From: Candidatus Phascolarctobacterium caballi
GTDB lineage: Bacteria; Bacillota; Negativicutes; Acidaminococcales; Acidaminococcaceae
Reading direction: 5' to 3'
Length of the DNA: 16,218 bases
Assembly: GCA_018065225.1 (NCBI GenBank)
Contig: JAGHTS010000119.1
Coordinates: forward strand, 1 to 16,218
Positions 13,401-16,218 of this stretch are shown here, piece after piece. Position 1 is the stretch's first letter; each line of letters opens with the position of its first letter. The position numbers were made by a program, and so were the translations under genes. The notes beneath the pieces were generated by a model that was not told the DNA's origin, did no database searches, and saw only the letters and a program-made list of their open reading frames with translations.

Positions 13401-15946
13401 TGGAGGGCAACAGTGTGGTTGCAATACGTCTGGGAGATGAAGAGGTTTACCATGCAAGTGATTTGATGCGGCTTAACAAAGGAAGAGATGAAGGTGGAAT
13501 AGGAGAAAAGACGATATTTATAGGCGGAAAAATGCTCATTGATGATACCATTGAAGATTTGGTGGTGTATGGAGAAGTCAATAATGGCAATGTTGTTATG
13601 AAAGAGATGAGACCTACAGTTGTAGCCGGAGTTGAAAGCGATGATCCGAAAGCAAAAATCACACCGGTAGGTGATCAGCTGGCAAAGACCATTAAAGTAG
13701 TAAATGACTGTGATATTGATTACGTAGATTCATTAACTCCGGAAGTGGTAACAAATATTCAATTTATTGATAACAGTCAGGTCGGGGCAAAGAATTTACA
13801 GATATCGGCAGATGCAAGTAATCGGGAAGTTACAGTTGTTGTTGGCGGTGATAATACAAATAATAGAGTGACATTAGTAGGCACGAAAGACGGCGGCGTA
13901 GTAGTAGATGAAAAAAATAAAGCTGTACCTACCAATGTTAAAGTTGAATCCAATGGCTTATTTGAATTAGGCGACAGAAACGCGCAAGTACTTGGTAATT
14001 CAGGCACTTTGCAGGAAGTTGTTTCTGATGGAAATGTAAATGTATATAATACTATTGTTACAATCAAATCCTTTACTGGTGAAGGGTTATGGGTTGACCC
14101 TGGCATCGTTTCAATAACAGACAGTTTATCTTTTAATGGTGATGATCCTGTAGGGGCGCAGACAGACGGATCTGTACTTAAGTATAAAATGGATGATGAT
14201 ACATTAAGAGAAGCGCTTGCAGTTGCCAATATAGATTATTCTCCGACTGAAGGTGTACGCGACGGACTTGGTGTTCTTGCGCTTGGTGAACAAGTAATGT
14301 TGACAGGGACGCACAAGTTGGGTGTAGCGGCCAGGGCATCTGATATTACAACATCCGGACTTATTTTACAGAAAGGGTCGGTACTTGTTGTTAAGTCCAG
14401 TAATGGAGGCCCTGCTGTGGTAGACGTGGGATCTTCCGATGGCAAACCATGCGTTGAAGTCGCACCTGACGGGAAATTGGTAGTAGTGTCTGATGATTTT
14501 GCAGAAGGTAATAAGTACACAATAGTGCATTCTAATGTTCAAATAGGTAATGCAAAAGAGAACATTCTTTGGAATGAAGAGAATATTTATGCAAGTGATG
14601 CCATTTACAGGCTTGTTTATGATACTCAAAATGCAGATTTCAGTAATTATGTGTTAAGGGCTGAATATAACACGGTTGAAGCAGTGTATGGTGCTGGCAA
14701 TATAGCGGCAAGTGGAATATTTGACAAAATGTTGCGGGAAAAAGGCACAGAAGCTAACAAATGGTTGAAGAGTGTCCTCAATTTGCGTGGTAGTTCCGGT
14801 GGCAGGGAAAAAGGCGTAGGCATGCTGAATGCTGCCGCTAACATAGGTGAAACTGCTGGTGTAATGCATGGACTGGCTACCATAGTGCAGACATTTGGTA
14901 AAAACATGTACAGTCGTCTGGGAATAACAGAAAGACCTTCACTTTTGAGGACAATAGACAGGGAACCGGCACTCAGACTTCAGAACACAGTGTATGATTT
15001 AGGTGATGCACCGCAAATTAGGGACTTTATAACAGATAAAGAAGTGGAGACTGTTGCAGTAGGCAAGCAGGAAGAGATAATGCCTGTACATGAAGTACGT
15101 GACTTTAAATTTAAAAATTATGACAGTATGGAAAAAGAAGTTTGGGCATCTTACGTCAATAGTAAAGAAAAAGTGGACGGGTTAAAATTTGTTGGTATAA
15201 AAGCAAAATATGATCTCAATGTTAAAGGGGCGACAGTTGGGGCTGATCTTTGGAGCAAAGAGGACAGTATAGGCGGACTTGCGGTAATGTATGCCGACGG
15301 TGATGCCAACGGCAGCAGTGGGGGTGTAAGCACCAGAAATGATGTGGATTATTACGGCGTTGGCCTCTATGAAAGAAAAGATATAGCAGACGACACTATA
15401 TTATTAATGGATGTTAACTATACTCATGGCAAAAATGACATAAAACAGGACAACAATGGTGTTGAAATAATCGCCAAACCCAAGGTTGACACATTCAGTG
15501 CCGGAATACAGGTAGAAAAAATGTTCGGCACGGAAAACAAGCAGTTCACCCCATATGCAGGGGCAAGGTACCTGCATATGGAAAGCAAGAGCTACGAAAA
15601 CAACCTGGATATGAAATACGGTTCCAAAAAAGCGGAAATAGTAAGCATACCTGTAGGCTTTAAGGCAGGAGCATTCAAAGAAACTTATGGCGGGTGGCAT
15701 TTCGGACCATTTGTAGAAGCAGGTTATATTTTCAATATAGGTGATGTGAAAGACAAGATGAAAGTGGCGTATGGTGGAGTTGCGGAAAACTTTAAGTATG
15801 AAATAATGGACGATGGGTGTTTGTTCACTAATGCTGGGTTTGTCGTACGCAAGGACGGGTTTATAATCCAGCTCGGTTACACCTATATGAAAGGCAGAAA
15901 GTCCAAGAACAACAGATATAATGTGAACATGAACTTTGAGTTCTGA
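2..15946 (+). CDS. Giant type Va autotransporter/adhesin, 5'-partial (at least 5314 aa)
   Basis: Predicted outer-membrane autotransporter: a very long beta-solenoid passenger is exported through and anchored by a C-terminal beta-barrel, so it probably acts as a surface adhesin or fibre. The frame is open from base 2, and residues 1-39 (FDGNKTLFSG..., VTINNCTF) already look like beta-helix coils. The Met codons at 119 and 122 have no Shine-Dalgarno upstream and sit mid-coil, so they are internal; the true start and signal peptide lie to the left. The passenger (about residues 1-4900) is rich in Gly, Asn, Thr, Ser and Val, poor in Pro and Trp, and has only about 13 Cys. It consists of repeated TNxGTV-like rungs interrupted by unusual inserts. 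Residues 4899-4974 are helical, and 5043-5314 are the barrel ending in Phe. The stop is TGA, with a terminator 63 bases later. The autotransporter assignment is firm; the adhesin role and ligand are inference. Confidence 0.95.
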   Translation, partial: FDGNKTLFSGCAIGSDAGTVTINNCTFKNHDDNTSHATLMMCQKTTTWNFTGTNTFSDTNNGGYNLDLWSEVAATANFKSGTTNMNNGLRYVTNNQKVNVASGATLTVGKMQMLNSTSNLTNAGTVNIGGGKLIGTITNTGTINFTNSSSNTTLASNINTSSTKNGFVVVSGGVLDNVTSPKYIYAAQVRVTGGTFKTNLNYVQTHANYCVAEVGKGLLEITGGTASGHDDFRTGYGGALRVVDGGTIRFTGTTTLSGNRDSWNNGTASAGNLGKGGALWTNGAAAVYISNGATVNFTSNSATAANSATGGGGAVYLDNGFFQVDNGGTAKFSGNKAAGVANDIYLSLSTYANLYGTVTMDGGVAGSSNASMTVGDGNTTVKNTVTMTSAAGITGLKALTVNSDGTLNMSGSSGNISATTVTNSGTVKTGTGTYSKTWTNKGVLESAQNVKFTATLTNDTTGTANISAGTFSGAITNKKDFNVSGGVIKGNITNSSTVKATGTNGVQALQSTITNTSKVLLQGTGNLNGSLVISGGSTYVGSSDTSAFTVTGKPENFKGAGTVYIYATNTLTFSTAGTLGSLVRGETIGANTNNGDGTLSINANVEAPASYISAGSNTVAASKVLTLTGKATKDALGKLSKDIVGSGTVDIKGGNVVEAAAYINTNSLHVLSNGTLLVDVDRLGGTLGDAGFINDGLVGLTANGTDEDSAKYPSSTDTLQITLKDGSTGGKVLFDAGSGKTIHTNASKIQTSNNEVVSGTLDLTAGVLGKEIKKGTTAGTVQVSGAVEINAGKITNLNVYTQASKGNLTLTSGTMSGGTLTNNSGGTVNVNGGLISDIIYNSGNINQSNGVITGAITNNSGGSIKVTGGTISTGTLTNNSGGTVHLEGGVIKSPITNKGYIEATTKDGVAALQSTVTNTSTVYLKETGTLNNSAKISGGSLYIGLNTTSADTVTAKAESIAAAVTEIYKTNFLELTTGTLGGKLTGAGTFKVKAGNTVEAYADYLQSDGNIVDSNGELILTEGTVASGGTVRKDITGAGQVTIKSGTSASAKNDIYANAVINTSKLLIKDHGVLYIDADCIGTNLENGLTIEQYGMIGITGDNQNQDKDSYANNTLQVTLKPSGATGGTALFSAGTYVIHADANKIQTTNNFVKSGTLNLTDGTLSQNLQRDSAPTGTPTVQIAPNTGSEKTTVETKANIKDLNVLVNSTGTLIVSDGTVSGGTMTVDSGTVQQTGGIISDVTYNKGTGIIETTGGTYTGRIYNGGTNTAADAGGQATLTIGADGKVGLVTGGITNYADDLVTLTNGTVSTGSVDNWGTFNADKGLISSEVINSDGTHAGAVTTMKSAEISGKTTNKSMGTIMMTQADSIISGENINTGLIVMQDGFISGKSNNMRTSATASGIISIVGTGTICGGITNTGVISVGTAGTGYIGEISGKGVAHPNAALVMGNGGLVNNENELTIHCLTTTGVAATAGTGIINTAAEKTTLVTNAGVKAGDTIMATGSGLLQIENKLGSGTADGDPNLGKDGTLIVGGDPFANGRSVVQVQGDTDIKNITINPLARMYTSTGVDNTAVMGSADKTEITLPVPTTLPNAVILPKDVKLDEGTELTSPLPLPFDYTLSADLTLPNGTTLPAGTKLEEGTILPAGTVLPVALTIKKDTPLPAGTVLPSGIKVEIGLLRQIMGIESVTDLATKLSADQQKALEPLITVLVTKELIGDKSYNNADTFHQTNDTIGTLTMNMGGTMVLNGLETTIGQIVDEKFQGAIVMNQNTLTIRDADSQVGILAVNKVGDNDLNTIYTGAHTLTVGRLATTNLKEELLDQGKEVPTKGFTLQLGDENPLETTGTDDTENQAHITVGKRSTLSGDMRVNVYNNASSLTMAEGVGVTYYEGGLTIKPELTNYGKITLGAPTEGENAGNSIDLQLGEINNASRLSRIAALGNTIIREYDETTEPPVIKNEGEVILKGNVDVTDGIMTNGNESGTYGFTGGTYEPVTDAAGNIISYTLKDATYMTAQTGTKAGTEYAENRIEYTYDINNPTDISNIPYVQVGDGTNPVEVNFTDATLTNYGIFSAKKADVKAVGSTGKSALLDNAAKLSRMEVDGTAEIDGTAIVKNEGIIKLKNVKVVNGELSNGNGTYTYALPSDKLRYGGGAYDKTETIINYERLEDGYNIPRVIVEENATVKGGSLNNFGIFEVQSAIIENGRLNHRGAIMKVNGNITMTGGQVDIGLPQEIFGDDQQKLMTTMVGMMNNGEWPDALMNHETDAEGNPVTTPITDSAQILAYIQANVELFRGALLAAGVPDKALRQGFSDEGAYLSGVTELMGALQKVQEYIKQKNGNNSDGTYSSKVKAEIEGMMTLGDAEEDIGDVGTINIYEDAEVKLNGGAKIYDGTFANKGKVEAKTGTVIDIEGGKIENYDNAAITKVWHGADYMLTGITASPVTPYNPANPALAIYGVSGGPTDPQGYYVTGGTKADGTVVSAVQNFTAAQNQSVNNPLLSLSTKSGIVNYQVKNADGSYTLVALDGSKLLAKLATGIPDLGIPGMTLEDLAGLSNDQKAAIVEKLTPLMGSFAVGTVGGYTPNMDTRTVVLKGGEFVNDGVLRVDNIQMEGTIERTRVVNNGIMSVGPSLIKGGKMDSTGTVVLDGPLTVTGGELDFSKGAVAFTANALLGGGLTISGRDTKLTINISSLMSDELLRIIDADHVAYIHVNEDGTEERAQIYEYVTNIGDQKIYRYDTLKGSGEEMKGSLVGKEADGSPIYKTDGKDDSELAVGQTGWRKLGFVQDVMASTINAYSGLLKGSTKDNAATLYISFKNIGDQMAYDKYEKNADGSYTQIGSNDKYSKATIKIDGVDTDVVIRDDYDYEGGKYYYNFTALRTIQNALFSSVTDYATVRLIDAYPKLGDNELLVLRNQMNEADAYKTKDLDVENSKAIVLEAWKEEDASDKRANNGTAHSYVRANDAGGLPVYTEDNQDGIIAAIAIEGDDLTGIEFGEKNGTTGGNLEATNLAVHNPNFSDFTINVNNGKLGIFGEDGTADKGLLIALDAYTQTSLKRGERLTPNINIETEGDFALGFSAASGKQGGYMKTVNIKHMTKEDVTDDGNVSTKVTGGRLTVSGSGSNLTYETDGKNYYSTHFSIDTLNNGGYVGISDAQLDVKTLNQKLEDRITVADQQIVISGRGKLVTNTMKALSGSVFVDTNATITQNGRIGDNGLYFGKEDGTDGVTVDNGGNISADLITVDNSKLNNSGTVRVSAGGNLTVVGDNAAVDNHNLIALDMMANNDAVMQVNGGNVNNSGRVTGNRINMAAGIWNNTGTGIIAKSIVNNNPVANMDNIVMTGGKFDNSGTVLVKELAIGKEEGNDTAVFNNYATGVLGWLSMPVNKIILGQKGILNNAGQIDPANPDVMQPGGTMYVNYIESSGQIINNGQLEKDNSEGMAGSTTMHLVAGSFVNGTNGIINAGAVTGEDAVEMLVNKGRFTEYGTLTLGINGMTSSGSVRLNGDNNVIRGKYQQTDGQTLVGASDNPNKNLKVNILENLKGDIYNYGKIEIVKADTDSPSFVVVNDGGTDNASVTNGSMVISNASATGPLTLKSASSEMYIDRTATVDFARLKLSGGVIDNDGTLKATAGDVGTEVMNSGHVELRDVGGYSTRSNTSGTLSNKINGGEIKLIRTDDGTQATVVTCGTNLVNNTLIDLNDNILKISCCDLTVAIGSAEKDTGKLEIAGTTTAEKDIYTEVLIDGKDGDETTGDLTVTAEHLYKDVENNGTLHLGGRKKIDFNIVNGQDDKGKLEITGIIESTGEIKQNELEIEQNAKLTVDVGKVTIKKDSVVNNGMLTLMGEGDFVHGIEGTDGKFIVDGKITASTVPLGAAKIYNDIVINPDKELIINAENIDGDSVVTNNGTIDFERNGSLSAIVIGQGNIIVGGDGSTLTVSKDNAIGSGQSVRVESGNVFATDGNVHRLDKLTLASNATLDMQNDNDDGNCKIETLTLNSFIGPTGTGSTAKLKFDVLFTGKTTAVNDKIVLNGTGTGKMDIPNHVDASMGIRVNETLGQEIPQVGDKTSVTLISGNVSGMKLSKEVTSYLGAYKYVFTQRENTGIYDVIKDYGKTLKEVVNNIDDSGSSFYGLTEDYFAHKDEGYADSMGILSVPDGDFTIDGNGHNYMGGPDGETGHQTGIVVGEGYTLTIEDMAVIDRWQDYAVSNNGEFNIENVGQLKADVVNNGTLNIEKLGVLNGKIKNDDEGKGETNVNSDLEIGNNGGIAQNIVNISDGSKLIINTEDTDGNPVLDITEKIAGAGILEVRKNIGIEAEKLQMAGGVVNDAVLALRGEETDSPLAVKISGKGTTQVAGYVISSPDKLGQKVDITGTLKLNGSGVLENEIKGGGTLSIEGGDSAVVDIIANKNISVGEVNLNYGNLTMASGRTLTAGDINMYNASQLTLDRTNVLSSDYKVLDDENISALIGSINMEGNSVVAIRLGDEEVYHASDLMRLNKGRDEGGIGEKTIFIGGKMLIDDTIEDLVVYGEVNNGNVVMKEMRPTVVAGVESDDPKAKITPVGDQLAKTIKVVNDCDIDYVDSLTPEVVTNIQFIDNSQVGAKNLQISADASNREVTVVVGGDNTNNRVTLVGTKDGGVVVDEKNKAVPTNVKVESNGLFELGDRNAQVLGNSGTLQEVVSDGNVNVYNTIVTIKSFTGEGLWVDPGIVSITDSLSFNGDDPVGAQTDGSVLKYKMDDDTLREALAVANIDYSPTEGVRDGLGVLALGEQVMLTGTHKLGVAARASDITTSGLILQKGSVLVVKSSNGGPAVVDVGSSDGKPCVEVAPDGKLVVVSDDFAEGNKYTIVHSNVQIGNAKENILWNEENIYASDAIYRLVYDTQNADFSNYVLRAEYNTVEAVYGAGNIAASGIFDKMLREKGTEANKWLKSVLNLRGSSGGREKGVGMLNAAANIGETAGVMHGLATIVQTFGKNMYSRLGITERPSLLRTIDREPALRLQNTVYDLGDAPQIRDFITDKEVETVAVGKQEEIMPVHEVRDFKFKNYDSMEKEVWASYVNSKEKVDGLKFVGIKAKYDLNVKGATVGADLWSKEDSIGGLAVMYADGDANGSSGGVSTRNDVDYYGVGLYERKDIADDTILLMDVNYTHGKNDIKQDNNGVEIIAKPKVDTFSAGIQVEKMFGTENKQFTPYAGARYLHMESKSYENNLDMKYGSKKAEIVSIPVGFKAGAFKETYGGWHFGPFVEAGYIFNIGDVKDKMKVAYGGVAENFKYEIMDDGCLFTNAGFVVRKDGFIIQLGYTYMKGRKSKNNRYNVNMNFEF
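1454..2530 (+). repeat. ~360-aa passenger module, copy A
   Basis: This is the first copy of a long in-frame module (residues 485-843). It starts GGVIKGNITN, contains GVQALQSTITNTSKV and ISGGSTYVG, and ends with SKIQTSNNEVVSGTLDLTAG, then SGTMSGGTLTN and GLISDIIYNSG. Each landmark has a counterpart in the same order in copy B, 1209 bases (403 codons) downstream. The copies are alike in protein but well diverged in DNA, so the duplication is not recent. It is predicted to be beta-solenoid. Confidence 0.8.
2462..2646 (+). repeat. Short TNNSGG rung repeats between modules A and B
   Basis: A 17-base sequence, ACCAACAACAGTGGCGG, occurs exactly at 2462-2478 and 2570-2586. A third copy with two changes lies at 2630-2646. 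All are in frame and encode TNNSGG at the turn of successive beta-solenoid rungs. The spacings of 108 and 60 bases equal 36 and 20 codons. The near identity suggests that rungs here duplicated more recently than the large A/B modules that flank them. Confidence 0.75.
2663..3742 (+). repeat. ~360-aa passenger module, copy B
   Basis: This is the second copy of the module (residues 888-1247). It starts GGVIKSPITN, then has GVAALQSTVTNTSTV, ISGGSLYIG, NKIQTTNNFVKSGTLNLTDG, DGTVSGGTMTV and GIISDVTYNKG, matching copy A landmark by landmark. The length is nearly the same as copy A (1080 versus 1077 bases). The two are separated by a 44-residue linker that is itself made of short TNNSGG rungs. Confidence 0.8.
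3743..4759 (+). other. Passenger beta-solenoid segment
   Basis: Residues 1248-1586 continue the rung pattern, with phrases such as TGGTYTGRIYN, LTNGTVSTGSVDNWGTFN and ITNTGVISVGTAGTGYIG. They are Gly/Thr-rich, with single Cys residues in GTICGG and TIHCLTT. No recognisable catalytic motif is seen. The segment ends at ADKTEI, immediately before the composition switches to the hexapeptide ladder. Confidence 0.6.
4760..5047 (+). repeat. Sixteen-unit hexapeptide ladder (xLPxGT)
   Basis: Residues 1587-1682 divide without gaps into 16 hexapeptides. The best are TLPNGT, TLPAGT, KLEEGT, ILPAGT, PLPAGT; weaker ones include ELTSPL, PLPFDY and TIKKDT. Position 2 is Leu, Ile or Val in all 16 units, and position 3 is Pro in 10. 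Read from the Leu, the pattern L-x-x-G-T-x matches the spacing of left-handed beta-helix hexapeptides (aliphatic at i, small/beta residue at i+4), with Pro where those usually have Gly, Ala, Glu or Asp. An exact 25-base repeat (4942-4966 and 4996-5020) is offset by 54 bases, or three units. All Leu codons here are TTA or TTG. The repeat is directly visible; the fold is inference. Confidence 0.85.
5048..5169 (+). other. Helical insert 1 in passenger
   Basis: Residues 1683-1722 (LLRQIMGIESV, then KLSADQQKALEPLITVLVTKEL) have amphipathic alpha-helical character, unlike the surrounding beta-strands. They directly follow the hexapeptide ladder. The motif LSADQQK begins at residue 1699 and resembles motifs in the two later helical inserts. 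The function is unknown. Confidence 0.6.
5170..5707 (+). other. Passenger beta-solenoid segment
   Basis: Residues 1723-1902 return to strand-turn repeats: GTLTMNMGGTMVLNG, NQNTLTIRDADSQVGILAVNK, GAHTLTVGRL, KGFTLQLGD and RSTLSGDMRVNVYNNASSLTM. They are richer in charged residues than the N-terminal part. No catalytic motif was recognised. Confidence 0.55.
5708..6700 (+). repeat. Series of L(T/N)N(Y/F)G passenger modules
   Basis: Three related modules start with LTNYGKI (5708), LTNYGIF (6206) and LNNFGIF (6575). The first two also share NNASRLSR / DNAAKLSR, then VIKNEGEVILKGNVDV / IVKNEGIIKLKNVKV, then a stop-like turn GxxxNGN(ES)GTY. The third is short and runs into VNGNITMTGGQ. Starts are 498 and 369 bases apart. 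Each module carries a more polar, Tyr-rich loop (for example EYTYDINNPTDISN, INYERLEDGYNIPR) that leaves the solenoid pattern. Confidence 0.7.
6701..7120 (+). other. Helical insert 2 in passenger (~140 aa)
   Basis: Residues 2234-2373 are rich in Met, Leu, Ala, Glu and Lys and are predicted alpha-helical: IFGDDQQKLMTTMVGMM, then AQILAYIQANVELFRGALLAAG, LSGVTELMGALQKVQEYIKQ and KVKAEIEGMMTLGDAEE. The DDQQK motif begins at residue 2241. This is the longest helical break in the passenger and ends at DVGTINIYEDAEV, where strands resume. I recognise no family. Confidence 0.65.
7121..7588 (+). other. Passenger beta-solenoid segment with Pro/Tyr loop
   Basis: Residues 2374-2529 contain rungs such as AKIYDGTFANKGKVEAKTGTVIDIEGGKIEN. 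A loop follows that is rich in Pro and aromatic residues (WHGADYMLTG, ASPVTPYNPANPA, DPQGYYVTGG), which is atypical for the solenoid and may protrude from it. It leads directly into helical insert 3. Confidence 0.5.
7589..7741 (+). other. Helical insert 3 in passenger
   Basis: Residues 2530-2580 read GSKLLAKLATGIPDLGIPGM, then TLEDLAGLSNDQKAAIVEKL and TPLMGSF. LSNDQK at residue 2557 parallels LSADQQK of insert 1, and the following KLTPLM parallels EPLITVL. The surrounding passenger is strand-rich (TRTVVLKGGEFVNDGVLRV follows). Confidence 0.6.
7742..8074 (+). other. Passenger beta-solenoid segment
   Basis: Residues 2581-2691 contain regular rungs: VLKGGEFVNDGVLRVDN, RVVNNGIMSVGPSLIKGGKMDSTGTVVLDGPLTVTGGELDF and LLGGGLTISGRDTKLTIN. 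Strands stop at ISSLMSDELL, where the globular insert begins. Confidence 0.6.
8075..8980 (+). other. ~300-aa non-repetitive mixed alpha/beta insert
   Basis: Residues 2692-2993 lack the Gly/Asn rung pattern and are rich in Asp, Glu, Lys and Tyr. Probable helices include SSLMSDELLRIIDADHV, LRTIQNALFSSVTDYATVRLIDAY and NELLVLRNQMNEADAY. Between them are polar strand-like stretches and acidic loops (RDDYDYEGGKYYYN, EAWKEEDASDKRANN). The phrase NIGDQ(K/M)xY occurs at bases 8189 and 8456, 89 residues apart, which hints at an internal duplication. The insert looks like a globular domain held on the solenoid stalk. No catalytic motif or known family is recognised, and the boundaries are approximate. 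Confidence 0.55.
8981..12019 (+). other. Long passenger beta-solenoid segment
   Basis: Residues 2994-4006 are dominated by rungs with NNSGTV, NNGTL or NNAGQI turns, for example KLNNSGTVRVSAGGNLTVVGDNAAVDNHN and NGMLTLMGEGDFVHG. Coding is more AT-rich than at the 5' end. Four of the passenger's Cys fall at its distal end: VVTCGT, the vicinal pair ISCCDL, and GNCKIE. No enzymatic motif is seen; a structural stalk is the simplest reading. Confidence 0.6.
12020..12313 (+). other. Internal passenger-end-like domain
   Basis: Residues 4007-4104 resemble the C-terminal end of classical autotransporter passengers. KLKFDVLF is followed by AVNDKIVLNGTGTGKMDI (the usual 'aDxIvvxGxaxG' step), then VGDKTSVTLISGNVSGM and GAYKYVFTQRENTGIYDV (the usual 'GaYxYxL...ngxWxL' step). 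In known autotransporters this part lies just before the linker and barrel and helps passenger folding. Here it sits about 940 residues upstream of the barrel. The assignment is by remembered family pattern. Confidence 0.55.
12314..12640 (+). other. Second beta-helix start-like domain
   Basis: Residues 4105-4213 begin with a predicted helix (IKDYGKTLKEVVNNIDDSG) and an aromatic, acidic stretch (FYGLTEDYFAHKDEGYADS). Pectate-lyase-type beta-helix coils then start: DFTIDGNGHNYMGG, TGIVVGEGYTLTIEDMAVID and YAVSNNGEFNIEN. The 'tIdGnGh' phrase is commonly seen in the first coils of autotransporter passengers, and here it directly follows a passenger-end-like domain. Confidence 0.5.
12641..14695 (+). 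other. Second passenger beta-solenoid segment
   Basis: Residues 4214-4898 are a further solenoid with longer, more charged rungs (QLKADVVNNGTLNIEKLGVLNGKI, SGVLENEIKGGGTLSIEGGD). It is more Asp/Glu/Lys/Ile-rich and AT-rich than the N-terminal passenger (35% GC over 12601-12900 by hand count). It closes with GKLVVVSDDFAEGNKYTIVHS, ILWNEENIYASDAIYRLVYD and YVLRAEYNTVEAVYG, the usual kind of passenger end before a barrel linker. Confidence 0.6.
14696..14923 (+). other. Pre-barrel alpha-helical linker
   Basis: Residues 4899-4974 are predicted helical: GNIAASGIFDKMLREKG, NKWLKSVLNLR, then MLNAAANIGETAGVMHGLATIVQTFGKNMYSRLG. The 'GExaGvxH' helix is a familiar element before barrels of this autotransporter type; in type Va proteins a helix fills the barrel pore. 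A polar spacer (residues 4975-5042) then leads to the barrel. Confidence 0.7.
15128..15946 (+). other. C-terminal autotransporter beta-barrel domain
   Basis: Residues 5043-5314 (272 aa, the usual size for the family) start with EVWASYVNSKEKVDGLKF and the phrase VKGATVGADLW, which corresponds to the conserved 'ggxxxGxD' region of the autotransporter barrel. Amphipathic strands follow: DYYGVGLYERKD, TILLMDVNYTHG, FTPYAGARYLHM, WHFGPFVEAGYIFNIG and FIIQLGYTYMKG. The last strand, YNVNMNFEF, alternates hydrophobic residues and ends in Phe, the signal read by BamA. The barrel is inserted in the outer membrane and translocates the passenger. Confidence 0.93.
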
Positions 15947-15980
15947 TGCCGATAAAAAAAGGCGGTGGCACAATTAGATT

Positions 15981-16139
15981 TGTGTAAACCAGTCAAAAAA
16001 GTGGACAGCAAAAAGCCGTTTCTGTTTAAATAGAAACGGCTTTTTACATCTTAATGACGATACAATTTATCCAGAAAGTGAATATCATTGTGTTGTAAAC
16101 TGTAAGACAAAAAGGTAGTGTAAAATATTATGTGTAAAC
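15981..16139 (+). repeat. Cluster of TGTAAA-type repeats
   Basis: TGTGTAAAC occurs at 15981-15989 and 16131-16139, exactly 150 bases apart. Related octamers are TTGTAAAC (16093-16100) and GTGTAAAA (16118-16125). All four face the same way. They may be operator-like sites, remnants of insertion-sequence ends, or chance in AT-rich DNA. Confidence 0.4.
16010..16045. terminator. Strong palindromic intrinsic terminator
   Basis: A perfect 14-bp stem pairs 16010-16023 (AAAAAGCCGTTTCT) with 16032-16045 (AGAAACGGCTTTTT) around an 8-base loop, GTTTAAAT. A T-run ends the right arm and an A-run opens the left arm, so it could stop transcription from either side. It begins 63 bases after the autotransporter stop codon and most likely ends that transcript. 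Confidence 0.9.
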
Positions 16140-16210
16140 TCTAAAAAACAAATTGAAAAGAGAACCAAGCTTCTTTAAGATTTAGTTAGCACCACAAAAC
16201 CAATAAAGAA

Positions 16211-16217
16211 AGGAAGG
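16211..16217 (+). promoter_or_regulatory. Shine-Dalgarno-like site at right edge
   Basis: AGGAAGG lies in a purine-rich context one base before the window ends. Its position suggests that a rightward gene starts within about 5-10 bases beyond the edge. The upstream terminator would insulate it from the autotransporter gene. Confidence 0.55.
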
Positions 16218-16218
16218 T

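Larger units (their letters stand above)
15947..16218. other. Downstream intergenic region, no gene
   Basis: The 272 AT-rich bases after the stop hold no convincing gene. The only ATG-started frame touching the stop is 13 codons long (15946-15987). The region contains a terminator at 16010-16045, four TGTAAA-type repeats, a weak AT-rich promoter-like stretch around 16093-16131 (TTGTAA and TAAAAT, with a 22-base gap that is too long for a standard promoter) and a Shine-Dalgarno-like site at the right edge. Confidence 0.7.

Noticed and set aside
15128..15946. Trimeric (YadA-type) autotransporter anchor
   Set aside because: The barrel is about 270 residues with a full set of strands, fitting a monomeric type Va barrel. 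Trimeric anchors are only about 70-100 residues per chain.
2..15946. RTX-type calcium-binding nonapeptides among the many Gly/Asp turns
   Set aside because: Phrases such as GGDGSTL and GEDGTAD occur singly. No tandem GGxGxDxUx array is present.
15946..15987. A 13-codon frame whose ATG overlaps the stop codon (TGATG)
   Set aside because: Too short, with no conserved look. The overlap is probably chance and it ends before the terminator.
16171..16210. Possible hairpin pairing TTCTTTA (16171-16177) with TAAAGAA (16204-16210) next to the edge ribosome site
   Set aside because: Seven A/T-rich pairs around a 26-base loop are too weak to claim as a regulatory structure.

Overview
The window is almost filled by one rightward gene. 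A single reading frame is open from base 2 to the TGA at 15944-15946 and encodes at least 5314 residues of a giant classical (type Va) autotransporter/adhesin. The frame has no stop before the left edge, so the true start and signal peptide lie outside the window. Residue numbers below count from the codon at base 2. The protein ends in a beta-barrel whose last residue is Phe, so the host must be a diderm bacterium with a BAM complex. The Gly/Asn/Thr-rich passenger, moderate GC and style of barrel are typical of gut-associated diderms (Elusimicrobiota, uncultured gut Alphaproteobacteria, Negativicutes-like lineages). The sequence alone does not settle which.

Layout, 5' to 3': (1) 2-1453, beta-helix with Chlamydia Pmp-like GGA(L/V) and FxxN motifs. 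(2) 1454-3742, two diverged copies of a ~360-residue module at a 1209-base period. (3) 3743-4759, further beta-solenoid. (4) 4760-5047, sixteen gapless hexapeptides of the x-L-P-x-G-T type, unlike the rest of the passenger. (5) 5048-7741, beta-solenoid modules broken by three predicted alpha-helical inserts that each carry a D-Q-(Q)-K motif. (6) 8075-8980, a ~300-residue non-repetitive mixed alpha/beta insert. (7) 8981-12019, Asn/Gly-rich beta-solenoid. (8) 12020-12313, a segment that resembles the C-terminal end of an autotransporter passenger, followed at 12314-12640 by what looks like a new passenger start. (9) 12641-14695, a second beta-solenoid. (10) 14696-14923, a helical pre-barrel linker, a spacer, and the barrel at 15128-15946.

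The 272 bases after the gene hold a strong palindromic terminator (16010-16045), a cluster of TGTAAA-type repeats and, at the very edge, a Shine-Dalgarno-like AGGAAGG that probably serves a rightward gene just outside. No RNA genes, CRISPR arrays or complete mobile elements are visible.

All parts of the main gene serve one job: secretion through the outer membrane and display of a very long fibre. The most distinctive features are the hexapeptide ladder, the recurring helical inserts and the internal passenger-end/passenger-start junction. The junction suggests the gene grew by fusing two passengers as well as by internal duplication.
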